This document shows, in pieces, positions 52,768-64,000 of a DNA stretch of 64,000 bases. The DNA comes from Chlorophyllum brunneum (taxonomy: Eukaryota; Basidiomycota; Agaricomycetes; Agaricales; Agaricaceae). The stretch's first letter is position 1. Every line of letters begins with the position of its first letter. Below the pieces are notes generated by a model. It was not told where the DNA came from. It saw only the letters and a list, made by a program, of their open reading frames with translations, and did not search any database. The translations under genes and the position numbers were made by a program. The stretch covers positions 1,488,001 to 1,552,000 of the forward strand of contig OY756150.1 in NCBI GenBank assembly GCA_963576785.1, written 5' to 3'.

Positions 52768-54629
52768 ATGGTATCCAATCAGCCAGGGCCCAGTGAACAC
52801 ACATCCATTCCTTTACCAACAAGTTCTACACCTCACTTCAAAGACATGAGCTTGCTAGGCAAGGAGACTCCACTTGCCATCATGCAACATCACATCAATA
52901 ATCCACTGACCTCTACTTTATCACAAGCTAATAATGATGCTAGTACCAAAGATAATCTATGTCAAGGACAACCAATCAGATGGGTTGCAGGATCAATCTG
53001 GGAAATGTATGCATATTAGCAACATGAAGATCCTGATATGAAGTGGGCTCCAATAAAGTTTGTTCATGAGCACAATACAATCTACCTGAGGTCTAAAGAC
53101 TGTAAAATACACTTTTTGAGCAAAAAGAAATTCAAGACAAAGAGCTGTGAATGGTATGCCAGCATTGTGCACTCAAGGGCACTATGTGTTACAGATTCAG
53201 CTACTAAGGGCAATCAAAAAGAATGTGACTTCTAGAGTATGGCCTTAATATTTATCTCAGCCAAGTAACCAGATAAGCAAATGTTATCAAACTGTTATTA
53301 CTTAACCAAGAAATAGGAATCCTGTTATCTTGTATCTCTTGAGTAATGAGGGTGAGTAGAGAATAAGTGGTTAAGCAATCTTTTATTGATTGATAGTAAC
53401 TGTCAATAAAAACTCTTCTTAGGCAATCAAGAAGGCTATCCCTGTAGAAGATCAAAGCTTAAGCTTTGACTTTCTAATACAGTTGGCTATTTATACTAAC
53501 TACTTCTTTTCTATAAATACTATGGAGTATAGATAATGAGACTGAAACAACAAAATGTGAAACTGATAGATATGAAATACAAGATGAAATACTACTAAAG
53601 ATAGACATGAAACTAATAAAAGTGAAAAAACTAAATATGGGATAAGGTGAAACTGATAATAATGAAATAAATGAGTGCTTACTCATTCTCAGAGATCTCA
53701 GATGATGATGATAGAGATTTGTCAGAACAACTGCAGTCACAAAATGTATAGGATGAGATGGTAGATAGTAATGATGATAACAATGGTGGTGATGGAAGAA
53801 CTGTATCTATAGGCTGATTAGAGTCAGATGATAGAGATAACATCAACATAGTTGGTTCCTTGGAGAGGTAAGACTTGGGTGACTTGACAAAGGCTCAAGT
53901 AAATCGTAATAGTGGATAAGGAGAGTTGTTGCTGTTGCTACTGGGTATAGCAGGTTCATTATTGGGTGATAAGTTTTTTGGTCACATTTCTATACAATAG
54001 ATTCCATTGGTGACTTGTTGGTGAATAAGTGCTTCAAGTGCTGGACTGTGGGTGTACATATAAGGGTGGATGTACTGCATTGTTTCCTCAGTGGTAGATC
54101 ACACTTTCCAACTGTTATTCCAAGTGCTATAAAGGTTATTCTCAATAGTGCATAAGTAAAGTCTATTAGTATTGCATACATAGAGGTATGGCATGTATTT
54201 CTAGGCAAGATGAAGTAGGAAGTCAATGACAGTGTCATTACATTATGATGATAGTACAAGTGGTATAGCTTCTGGGAATTTATCATAACCTTTAATATAG
54301 GTTTGAGGTTTAGACATAATACTACAGAGGTATAGGACTTGGGCAATATATGCAGAGCCATACACTCCCTATTGTTATCTTACTGCAAAGCAACTTTCTG
54401 AGCTATTGTGGACTTTACAGTACATGATACAAGCAGTACAAAAACAAGTGAGTGAAATTTAATTAGTTAACTTCTTGCAAATCTTATTCATTGATTTTTA
54501 TAGTTGGCAGTTCAAACATGTCAAACAATCATCCTTTGGAATCACATATTGGATTGGCAGCATATCATAATGATGATATCCTGCAACAAGATTATGAACA
54601 TATCTGAAGTGCTTAGCTTGTGTCTTTGA
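52768..54629 (+). pseudogene. Unrecognised gene split by a family C LTR
   Basis: From ATG at 52768 a frame runs MVSNQPGPSEHTSIPLPTSS..., passes one TAG at 53017-53019 (after WEMYAY), and continues EDPDMKWAPIKFVHEHNTIY and WYASIVHSRAL to the LTR at 53187. Past the LTR, at 54322, it resumes in the same frame (QRYRTWAIYAEPYTPYCYL). It reaches a GT-AG intron at 54448-54503 (56 nt) and ends at TGA 54627-54629. The frame match across the LTR and the intron of normal size suggest a real former gene. Function not recognised; a transposon origin is possible. Confidence 0.55.
53187..54321 (-). mobile_element. Family C solo LTR, copy 4
   Basis: 1135 bp, minus strand, TGTTACAG...CATAATA. Flanks CTATG and CTACA (two transitions) are consistent with an old 5-bp target duplication. 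The embedded frame from 54317 to 53679 is 639 nt with several stops. Confidence 0.8.
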
Positions 54630-54707
54630 TGAGAAGAATTCCTATACAAAATCTTGAGCTGACTTGAGGATGTTCTGAATAGAGTCTACAAGCCAAGGGA
54701 CAACTGG

Positions 54708-57065
54708 TGTTTTCCAGCACAGTAACATGTAGTAACAGATGGATAATTTGACTTACTGATATGTGGTTAGTTAATGGTGAAGTTACTAAGAGAGTTGCTG
54801 TTAGTCAAGTAGAACAAGGTAGAAATCAAGTAGATTGTCTAAAAAAGCATAAGGGAATACATGCTGCTTTATATACTAAATGTCTGGGTAGCAAATCCTA
54901 AGACCTACAAGTAATAATGAGGCATAATCATGTCAGTAATAACATTAGGGTCCCTTGAAACACTGTGATTGCTCAGTGGTGTCCAATAGTATAATTGGAG
55001 TGACAGAGTATCAGTCAGCTCATGAAAAACATGAGAAAATGGTGTATAATGTGAGTCAGAGAGCACAGCCTTGATGACAAATATTAGATGAATAATACTG
55101 AAGAGCTAGTCACATGGAATGTAGCTATAGTAAGCACAAATGACAACACTCCTTCTAGCTCAAAGTACAATATAAATCAAGCACTGAACTGAATAGGTAA
55201 ATAATTGCAACATTGTTGGAATTTAATAGTATCCAGACTTTTTGTACAGATGTCAGCAGGGTTCTTCTTAGACTTTACATAAAATAGTTCTATTTTGTCT
55301 GTCTCAACAAGTTCATAGATGAAATGCTAGTGAATTGTGACATGTTTGGACCGATGTTCAACAACTGGGTTGGAAGCCCAGAAAGTCAATCCCAAATTGT
55401 CACACATGAGATGTGGAGCAGACTGTTTGAACCCAATCTCACCTAGCAGCTGATGAATCTAGATTAGTTGACAAGATGTCTCACACATGGCAACATACTT
55501 GGCTTCTGTGGTTGATAGTGCTGTGGTGGCTTGTCAGTGACTCAACTAGGAAATTGGCCTATTGGCAAATAAGACTAGATTGCTGGAAGTAGACTTACAT
55601 ATAGCAAGACATCCTACAAAGTCAGAATCAGAGAAGCCTTGAATGGACTTCTGTGATTGCCTGTTAAAGACAAGGCAATAGTGTTGTATGCTCAGAAGGT
55701 AGTAGCACAAGTATAAACCATGCTTGTAATACTTCTCTGAAAAACTAGCCATTTGCTGACTAAGCTTCACAACAGCATAAGCAATATCAGGTCATGAGCC
55801 AATCATAAGGTATATCAGGGATCCAACAAGTTATTGGTACTTCTGGTAGAACTCAGGGTCAATAGTACCCTTGTAGGGCAGGAAGGCACATCTTGCTGGA
55901 AGAGGCATTTGAGTCAGCCTTGTGGTGACACCAAATTTAGCAAGGACCTTATCAAGATATAAAATCTGATTGATGTAGATCCACTTGTTCTTCCAGTTCT
56001 ACAAGATAGTCATGCTAAGAAACTTAGTTATTTCTCCAAGATCATGACATTCCCATCATTCCATGAAGTTTTTCTTCATTTGGTAATAGAAGGGGCACTT
56101 CTTGCCCATGAAGATAATATTGTTGACATAGATAAGGGTGATCATAATCAAACTAGTCTTTGGACAGCAATTATAGTATACTCTAGCATTGGATAGAGAT
56201 TACTTGAAACCTATGGCAAGCAGTGACTTTGTCATCATGTGCAACCAAGCTAAGCCAGCTTGCTTAAGGCTGTACAATGCTTTTTGTAAGCTCCACACTT
56301 TATTATGTCCAAGTGTGAATCCTTCTGGTTGTCCCATGAAGATTTCTTCATCCAGATTACCATATAAATAGGTGGTTTTTATGTCAATGCTTTTGATCTC
56401 CCAATCTTCAACTACTGCTAAGAAGAACAGAAGACAAGATGTTTTGTAGCAGACAACTGGAGAGAAAAGCTCATTGTAGTCAAGACCTTCCTTCTGTGAG
56501 AAACCTTTTGCCACTAGTCAAGCATGGCAATAACCATCTGACTTAGTGTTGAAGACCCATCTGTTTTTTACAACATTAACACCCTTGGTAGGGTGGTCAA
56601 CTAACTCATACATGTTGTGTTTCCTGAGCACATTGAGCCCCTCAAGGCATGCCTTAAGCCATTTGTCATGTTCAGTAATAGGCAACTTGGCAAGGTCCGT
56701 AAACTAGACTGGCTGAGGTAACAGAGAGGTCACACTGGCCTTAGAGAGGCAGTAATGGATCAATTCCATACTACCTTCATGAATTAATTGGCAAAGCTCT
56801 TCTTCACTTGGCTCAAGCATGGGCAAATCAATATCAATGTTCTACTCACATGCTGGCAGAGGAGATTGTGGTCTATCAGGCACATACTCATTTTCTTCTG
56901 GAATGCAATTACTAAGCCCTGGGGGGGTGTTAGGTTGGCAAGGATTCTATTGTTCTGGTCTAGGCTGACCAAAAGACTTGTACCTTTTATAATCTCTAAG
57001 GATATCCTTCAGGTGTTGCTAGTCACCATAGATGTTCCCTTCTCTTCATGGAACCTGAAGGATGG
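54708..57065 (-). mobile_element. Copia family B copy 2 (3' half only)
   Basis: The LTR at 54708-55148 (441 bp) is followed by the RNase H/RT part of pol on the minus strand. RT motifs at 56514-56200 are GFSQKEGLDYNELFSPVV, SIDIKTTYLYGNLDEEIF and LQKALYSLKQAGLAW. RNase H traces are at 55770-55546. It is cut at 57065 by a gypsy LTR. Heavily mutated. Confidence 0.85.
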
Positions 57066-57532
57066 TGTTACGACCTTAGTCTATGACTCAGGTAGCAAGT
57101 CTTTGGATAAAGACGAGAAGGTAGAGAAAGAGTAAGGGATGATACAATTGGTAAAGTGTAAGGAATACATCAAGTATTACTACACTTTATATACTAGTGG
57201 TGATTGCTAATAATAAGGGAACGGAGTAACGGAGTCATAAGGACGAAATAGAATGAGTCAGGAAGAGAACAGCCTTAAGGGATGAAACAAGGAGGTGAAG
57301 TGATTACATCAGAATGATGAGTATGATGGGCACATGATAAGAATGTACTGTCTATCTATAGTTCATAACAATACCTCCCTTTTTATGTTCATGACCCCAT
57401 GAAATATTGCTGGTTACTTGTCATCTTGTTCTTTGTGTAAGGTGTTAGTGAGTTGACGTTTGGTAGGACCAATCATTGGAGTTCCAGATTTGCATCGACA
57501 TCCGATCCAGAAGGGGGCGTAGTGTTGAGGAA
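57066..57532 (-). mobile_element. Relic of the nested-gypsy family (LTR plus end of extra ORF)
   Basis: The 305-bp LTR at 57066-57370 (TGTTACGACC...GTTCATAACA) is clearly related to the 294-bp LTRs at 23146 and 29301 but diverged. It is followed by ATACCTCCCT (the purine-tract complement) and the C-terminal part of the extra ORF on the minus strand (YAPFWIGCRC, TPMIGPTKRQLT). Confidence 0.85.
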
Positions 57533-58107
57533 ATGACCGTAACGAGTTGTTTGCTGGGGGCAGCAGTAAATGTAGTGGGAGAGAATGTAGGGTCTACTCA
57601 CTGATATAATATGCTTCTATATGATACCTGTAGAAAGGTAATTCAGATAGACAGATATGAGTAATAAAGAGGTCGGTGTCAGAGGTAGAATCAGATGTAG
57701 ACAAATCAAAGTTGAGGAGATCGAGACAAGTGTTGTACTGAAGAAGATAAGCGATGATGAAGAAGTTGTTTGATTGAACAAGATACAGAACTAGGTCTGC
57801 TACATGGGGTTTATATACATATTGTAACATAGGTGAGTCATACTACATAAAACACTAGTAATGCATAGATTGTTCCTTATGACTCTCTTTAACTGTGGTG
57901 TAGTGCCTGTGGAGTACTGCGGAACATAGTATACTAGTCATTGGTACTATGTAGAATAATCTATCAAGTACTTATGACTCTCATTGTATGCAGAGCAACT
58001 CATAGGAAGTTACTACGGAAGTGAAGTTACTGGAAAGTAATGGATCAGTCTATTATTATCATAATGACCTCATAGTCTATTTCTAGAGTATGTCCGAAAC
58101 TTCAACA
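57533..58107 (-). mobile_element. Solo LTR of copia family A
   Basis: 575 bp, reverse complement of the family A LTR (TGTTGAGG...TTCAACA). Flanks CGTAG and GGTAG differ at one base and look like a 5-bp target duplication inside the gypsy relic. Confidence 0.9.
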
Positions 58108-58570
58108 GGTAGTTGGATGATCTTTAAAGGGATGGTACAGAAAGGAGAAAATGTGTGTGCTACAGTGCCCCAGACATGGCCTACAAGGTGGATGGACACC
58201 AAGTGACAATTGTTAGCGAGACAAGTAAAAAGCTTCCATTGTTGGAGAGATGAGAGTTGGAGGACATGATCATGATCAATAAAGTCTTCCAGGGTAGGTA
58301 ATAAACCTTTGTAGAAGAAGGACTGGCCACATGGCCACACCTGAGTGTCTGCAAAGAGGTCACTGAGGGCATGTGATGGTGGAAATAAAAGAACTGTATC
58401 CAAAAGACTTCTTTTGCTATTTAAAAAATAGAAGTTTTGGAAATGACACAAAACTAAAGTCCTAATAATGGATCAACTATTATTTAAAATATAATGTAAA
58501 AAAAATAAATGAAACTAAAAGAAAGGAAAAGATAAGAGAAAATCATAATTCAGAATAATGCAAAATATAT
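58108..58570 (-). other. Probable continuation of the gypsy relic, then AT-rich sequence
   Basis: Minus-strand pieces such as HVWGTVAHTF and FLYHPFKDHP, just before the solo LTR, could correspond to EYWRSIVHKL and FLFKEGPP of the extra ORF, but the likeness is weak and needs a frameshift. 58430-58570 is AT-rich with no gene. Confidence 0.35.
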
Positions 58571-58888
58571 AACAGTTAGTATAAATAGCTAACTATATTA
58601 GGAAGTCAAAGCTTAAGCTTTGGTCTTCTACAGGAATAGCCTTCTTGATCATCTAAGAAGAGTTTCCATTGATAGTTACTGTCAATCAATAGAAGATTGC
58701 TTAACTACTTATTTTCTACTTACTCTTACTACTCAGAGTAACAAGATAAATGGGATTCCCAATTTTTGGTTGAGTAATGCCAGTTTGATAATATTTGCTT
58801 ATCTAGTTACTTGGCTGAGATAGGTATTAAGACCATACCCTAGAGGTTGCACCCCCTTCAATTTCCCTTAGTAGCCAAATCCATAACA
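58571..58888 (+). mobile_element. Family C LTR fragment, copy 5
   Basis: The last 318 bp of the LTR, including AAGCTTAAGCTT and ending CCATAACA. It adjoins a copia A RNase H relic. Confidence 0.85.
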
Positions 58889-59715
58889 TTGGCCTCTTAT
58901 TTCTTTGGTAAAATGAGGGATTAATATTCTAGGCCAAAAATCTAGTAATAGAAAAGTAATCTAAATATGTCAACATCAAATACCATTACATTCATAACTT
59001 GGTTGAGAATGGAAAGATTGAAATGTTCTATGTGAAAGGTATGGACAACTCTGCTGATATTCTTACTAAAACTTGGATAAAGTAAAATTTAATCAATTCT
59101 GACCATAACTTAGCTTAACATTCAAGTGAATGAAACTATACATCAATTTAGAGCAAAGAGGAGTATTGAAGTTTCCAATCATATTCTATGAATAGATTAT
59201 AAGTTATTATGACAATAATAGACTGAACTGAACAATTGATACTTAGTAGATCATTCCAATGACTAGTAATGATGATTGGTACTTAGTAAATCATTCTATA
59301 TAGTTCCAATGACTAGGATACATGTTCCATAGTACTCATTAAGAGTCAGATAGAATGTTCTATGTATTTCTGACACAACATGTGTCTAAATGACTTCATA
59401 TGTAGTATAACTCACCTATGCTTCTCTACATGTATATAAACTCTATGTAATAGACATGTTCTGTATCCTGTTCAATCAAACAAGTTCTTCACCATTGCCT
59501 ACATTCTACAACACAATCCAAACCTTGATCTACTCAACTTCAACCTTTATAATACAAAGAAGATTATTTCATAAACAACTTCTGTCTATCTGAGCTACCC
59601 TTCTTTAGATATTTCTTAGAAGTGTATCTCCTCAGTGAGTAGACCCTATGTTCTCTCCTACTGTGTTCACTGCTGCTGGTAGCCACAACAACTTGTTACA
59701 GTTATTTCCTCAACA
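58889..59715 (+). mobile_element. Copia family A copy 2 (RNase H end and 3' LTR, old)
   Basis: 58889-59163 matches the C-terminal RNase H of copia A (NEGSIFWAK and ADILTK with several stops). The LTR at 59164-59715 (552 bp, TATTGAAG...CTCAACA) is the most diverged of the family. Confidence 0.85.
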
Positions 59716-60551
59716 GGTTCTAGTCCTCTCAAGTCTTATTCCACTTTAGTTTCCCATTCAATAACAGGCTACTAAAGAACTCCACCAGTTTGGGAGCACA
59801 GGATTTTGTTGAAGTTACGGGCATAATCTAGAAATAGACTATGAGGTCATTATGATAATAATAGACTGATCTGTTACTTTCCAGTAACTTCACTTCTGTA
59901 GTAACTTCCTATGAGTTGCTCTGCATACAATAAGAGTCATAAGTACTTGATAGATTATTCTACATAGTACCAATGACTAGTATACTACATTCCGCAGTAC
60001 TCCGCAGGCACTATGCCACAGTTTAAGAGAGTCATAAGGAACAATCTATGCATTACTAGTGTTTTATGTAGTATGACTCACCTATGTTACAATATGTATA
60101 TAAACCCCATGTAGCAGACCTAGTTCTGCATCTTGTTCAATTGAACAACTTTTTCATCATCGCTTATCTTCTTCAGTACAACACCTGTCTCGATCTTCTT
60201 GACTTTGACTTGTCTACCTCTGGTTCTACCTCTGACACCGACCTCTTTATTACTCATATCTGTCTATCTGAACTACCTTTCTATAGGTATCATATAGAAG
60301 CATATTATATCGGTGAGTAGACCCTACGTTCTCTCCCACTGCGTTTACTGCTGCTCCCAGCAAACAACTCGTTACAGTCATTTCCTCAACAGGTTATGGG
60401 CCCCGGTAGCCTTTCCAATGGTTAAACCATTATTATCCCCTCTAATCAAGATAGGATAATAGGGCTTTACCTGACAGAGTTATCCTTGCATTTTGATCAT
60501 TGCTGATATGAGAATTTTCTTCTAGAAAGAAATTCACTTGATGAAGATATT

Positions 60552-61820
60552 ATGTCTACCAATAATATCGTTGCTGGTTTGCCTAAGCTTAATGGGCCTA
60601 AGAACTATGTATTCTGGTCTAGAAGGCTCCAGGATGCCCTTACCCTCATTACTGTTACTGGCTCCGACCAGTCTGGATGGACTGTAATAGAAAAGGATCT
60701 CTCTACTAAAAATCCTGCCACTTTAACAGATGAGGATAGAAGGAGAGATCAATTGAGAGGTCAGGCATTGGCTGTTATGAATGGCACCTTACCTGATTCC
60801 TTATTATTCCATAGACATGACACTCCTGGATTCCTCTGGAGTGATCTGAAAACTTGCTTTGGGACACCTTCTCCCATTGCGGTATATTCAATCCTCCAAA
60901 GAATGCTGCGAAAGTGCATCTCAGGGAATCAAGATCCAGCAATGGATTTAGCTGAATTGAGAACAATGGCTTCTCAATTAGAAACAGCTAAAGTAAATTT
61001 GCCAGAAGTTCTTGGTGCGATGATCACTTTGAACGCATTACCACCTGATTGGAATGCGGTGGCACAAACAACATTGGCAAATAATCATGATGTTGTTGAT
61101 ATGACCTGGGAGGTAGTTCAGCAGGCTATAAATGCTGAGTGGTCAAGACATGAAGGGTCAAGACCTAACATGTCTAACCAGCAAGCATCTTTTGCCGCAA
61201 CCGCCAACTACCAAGCTCACTCTCAGGACAACTTCCCCAGGACTTGCCCTGGGCCACCTTGGAACCACTTCCACCCTGGAGGCAATACCAGGGCCCAGCC
61301 TTTGCAAGGACCTCGCCACCCTGCCAATCTGAGTGGGCAGCCCCCTCAGCCTTCTCCTCCTACTCCTACCTGGAATAATGTCCAGAAGAAGAAGAAGAAG
61401 CCCAAGAAGCGCCAGGGTAAACCTCAAGCCCACATGGCAGAAGCCATGGCGGGCTTTGCCGCTGCCATGGAACCAGTGGTCTGTTACCTCTCTGGTCCGG
61501 GGATTCCCCCCTTTGACTGGATGAGGTGCATGGACGCGCTTCAACCCATTCCCGCTCCCGCTCCTCCAACCACTCGTGTACTAGTGAGTGAGAGACCTAA
61601 GCCTCTTACTTGGGTTAATCCCAAGAAGGTCCAGCAGGCACGAGAGAAAGCTCGTGCTGAGCTCGAAAAGAAGGTACATGCTGAGGCACGAAACTTATGC
61701 TTCACCGCCCTTCTCGAGAACTCACTGCGGATTCAACAGGTGATCACCTGGCGCGACTGCATCACTGGTCCTTCGCCCATGCAAATGGCAAAGAAACGTG
61801 CCCTCAATCGTTATGATTGA
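60552..61820 (+). CDS. gag: Copia A copy 3 Gag
   Basis: 422 codons open, ending at a TGA (61818) where copy 1 reads a different codon. N-terminal Gag: GLPKLNGPKNYVFWSRRLQD, LRGQALAVMNGTLPDSLL, LKTCFGTPSPIAVYSIL and LPEVLGAMITLNALPPDWN. After it comes a Pro/Gln-rich stretch and a basic run (KKKKKPKKRQGK) that may bind RNA. Downstream pieces 61863-62096 and 62166-62597 continue the polyprotein between stops. No CCHC knuckle was seen. Confidence 0.85.
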   Translation: MSTNNIVAGLPKLNGPKNYVFWSRRLQDALTLITVTGSDQSGWTVIEKDLSTKNPATLTDEDRRRDQLRGQALAVMNGTLPDSLLFHRHDTPGFLWSDLKTCFGTPSPIAVYSILQRMLRKCISGNQDPAMDLAELRTMASQLETAKVNLPEVLGAMITLNALPPDWNAVAQTTLANNHDVVDMTWEVVQQAINAEWSRHEGSRPNMSNQQASFAATANYQAHSQDNFPRTCPGPPWNHFHPGGNTRAQPLQGPRHPANLSGQPPQPSPPTPTWNNVQKKKKKPKKRQGKPQAHMAEAMAGFAAAMEPVVCYLSGPGIPPFDWMRCMDALQPIPAPAPPTTRVLVSERPKPLTWVNPKKVQQAREKARAELEKKVHAEARNLCFTALLENSLRIQQVITWRDCITGPSPMQMAKKRALNRYD

Positions 61821-62603
61821 TGGATGCATGAGGTCTCTCATCCCCGCGTCCCACAAGGATGATTGGTGACACCTCCCAGTGCACCTTCAGTTCCTTCTGG
61901 ACACCCCCCAGGTTGTACCTGTGAGGGTCACATGAGAATTCCTAGCATGGACTCGATCGCCCGGGGCGATTCTCTCGAACCCGGAGAGGTTTGGCCATTC
62001 TACCTTCCTCCTCTGGAGGAAATAGTAGCACCAGCCATCAGGACCTACAAAGAGGAGTTCCCTCCTCTCCCTTGGGCCTCCCCTCCGACGGAGTGATTCC
62101 AGAGTAAGAGATATTCTCTTACTCAGAAGAACAAGACCGCTGATAGGTGACCTGCCACACTTATAGTGTTGGTAGATGAGGCCTTCAAATGGCTTGAGAG
62201 CGAGAAGGAGGTCGATGACCTTATGGCACTGGCTCAGGATGTTGCCTACAACATCCGTGACCCCAGGAACCCTGCAAACATTGCAGGACCCTCTTCTGGG
62301 CCTCTTCTGAAGTCCCCCAAGTCCGAACCTTTTGCTTCGGCACCTCAATCTGAGGTGTCTCTCGGACTTTCATCGACAGACTACAAAAGCAACTTCAAGA
62401 AGAAGGGAGGAGCTGGGTACGTGATCAATTTGATCTCAGATACTCTTACTAACCCTGATACACAGTCCTGTCACCAATATGCTGACTGGCCAACTTCGCA
62501 AGAAGAAGGGCAAGGGCAAGAGGAAGGGACATCGGGGGCCGGGCATGTAGATACACTATTGGGATCATTAGGATCCCATAATCATGTATTTTCGTAATGG
62601 ACA

Positions 62604-64000
62604 ATGAGTGAGAAGTGTTTTAACACTTCTCAATTTTCTTGCTTCTCAACGCAAATGCCCGATCAGTATTTAAGAGTACCGGATCAAATGAGATCCCGAT
62701 CACTAAGCAATGATCAAATTATAATGCCACTAGAAGAATATAGTGACATATGGTTATTAGACTCAGGGGCATCATGTCATTATATCCCTTATGCGGAAGA
62801 CTTCATCAACTTTGAAAAACTCGAAGTTTCGATCCCAATTAAGACTGTAGGAGCACAAGGCCCTTACCTTAATGCGGTTGGTCTTAGCGCAGTCATGCTT
62901 AAGTATAGAGTCTATAACAGGAAGACTGACAGTGTTCAACCAACACAGATATTAATATATCCAGTCTTCCTTCTAAAAGGAACCTCTGAACAACTAATGT
63001 CAGTGGGACAGTTATGCCAAGATAGCAAAACTGTTAGAACAGATGCCAACAAATCAGTAGTTGTTGATAGCAAAGGAAATGCAATTCTTCAAGCATATCC
63101 TTCAGCAAGTTGTAACACTACTTTACATTTTGTTAACACAAAAATTGTACATTCAGAACATGCAGCTATGGCTGCGGATCCGATCGTTGGCTACAAAGTT
63201 GTACATGCAGGATTAGGACATCCCTCTAATTGTATCCTCAATCATTTTGAGAAAAATATGATTGGGTTTACTCCGGTGCGGATTCCCGAGCAAAAACCAG
63301 TCTGTGATGGTTGTGCAAAGGGAAAAATGCACCAGAAACCCTTTAGAGAGAACCCTACATGCACAAAGCGTCCATTCAAAAGAATTCACTCGGATCTTGT
63401 TGAACTTCTGATTCTTTCTTACCATAAATTTAAATGGGTCATGACCATAATGGATGACTTTTTCTCTCATGGATGGATTTGCTTCCTCCATAAGAAATCA
63501 GAAGCAGCAGAAGAAATGAAAAATTTCATTGTCTTAATTCAGACTCAATATGAGACTAAATTAAAATATCTCTGCACTGATAGAGGAGGAGAGTATGCAA
63601 CTGACAAGTTACAATCTCATTTGCACTCATTAGGGATTATACATGAGACTAGTGCACCACATATACACCAACAAAACGGTCGAGCAGAACGCTTGAACCA
63701 AACTTTGATGGATAAAGCAGAAGCCATGAGGCATCATGCTTGTATTCCTGATGGTTGGTGGGAGTTTTCTATAGATCATGTGATACATATCTATAATAAA
63801 ACACTGGTATCATGGCTCATGTGAAAAACACCTTATGAAGTGTTGAATCAGAAGATTCCAGACATTTCCAAAGAGAGAGTCTTTGGCTGCAGTGCTTATG
63901 TCTTTCTCCCAAAAGAGATAAGAGACAATAAACTGACAGCGAAGTCAGAACTCATGATTTTCCTTGGTTGGACATCAGACAGGAAAAACTATCATTTCAT
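62604..64000 (+). pseudogene. pol: Copia A copy 3 protease and integrase (one stop, partial)
   Basis: Protease WLLDSGASCHYIPY has an intact DSGA. The pre-integrase domain HAGLGHPSN...CDGCAKGKMH precedes the integrase core: HSDLVEL, MDDFFSHG and TDRGGEYA, with the catalytic E in QQNGRAERLNQ. A TGA at 63822-63824 replaces the TGG of copy 1 (SWLMWKTPYEV). The frame then continues to the edge with VFGCSAYVFLPKE. Confidence 0.92.

Larger units (their letters stand above)
47275..52886 (+). repeat. Segmental duplication, right copy
   Basis: Same orientation as 14207-20113. The left border abuts gypsy 2. The match to the left copy ends at about 52886 because copia B begins there in the left copy, so the original unit probably extended further. 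Confidence 0.95.
59807..64000 (+). mobile_element. Copia family A copy 3 (runs off the window)
   Basis: 5' LTR 59807-60391 (585 bp), primer binding site GGTTATGGGCCCC at 60392-60404, gag, then pol to the window edge. It lacks the gypsy insertion and shows the empty target. It is better preserved than copy 1 but has stops in gag and pol. Confidence 0.95.

Overview
This window looks like a chromosome segment from a filamentous basidiomycete, most likely an agaricomycete. The signs are genes broken by many 45-95 nt GT-AG introns, an F-box gene, a CaMK1-like kinase, zuotin and a lone-transmembrane glycoprotein of mushroom type, and a large load of Ty1/copia and Ty3/gypsy retrotransposons. All calls come from reading the sequence; no database was searched.

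Positions 1-13.7 kb are gene-dense and euchromatic. In order they hold tRNA-Asp(GUC); a 712-residue acidic protein whose C-terminal half is built from repeated exons; RPF2 (ribosome assembly, minus strand) divergent from a CCC1/VIT1-type iron/manganese transporter; hydroxymethylglutaryl-CoA lyase with both a mitochondrial-type N-terminus and a C-terminal SKL; a CaMK1-like kinase with a possible N-myristoylation start; intron-containing tRNA-Asn(GUU); the ribosome-associated J-protein zuotin; and a single-pass membrane glycoprotein. The spliced exons of each gene add up to one open frame, which supports the models.

A block of about 5.9 kb follows at 14.2-20.1 kb and occurs again at 47.3-52.9 kb in the same orientation. 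Each copy carries an F-box gene (495 and 491 codons of product, both open, all length differences in multiples of three), an unrecognised multi-exon gene that is broken in both copies, and the start of another unrecognised gene that retrotransposons have hit separately in each copy. Identity is uneven: roughly 5-7% divergence over most of the block but only a handful of changes across about 1.4 kb.

The left copy is interrupted at 20114 by a complete but decayed copia element (20114-33885, 5-bp target duplication). A young Ty3/gypsy chromovirus (23146-29594, minus strand, LTRs differing by one base) sits inside it. From 33.9 kb to the end the sequence is almost entirely layered retrotransposon debris: a second copia family on the minus strand, a decayed gypsy element, four near-full copies of a 1.13-kb LTR that contains a 212-codon open frame, solo LTRs, and a third copia copy running off the right edge. 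The LTR-borne frame, an extra ORF behind the gypsy pol gene, and a self-priming-type primer binding site are the most unusual features. No CRISPR, operon or other prokaryotic structure is present.
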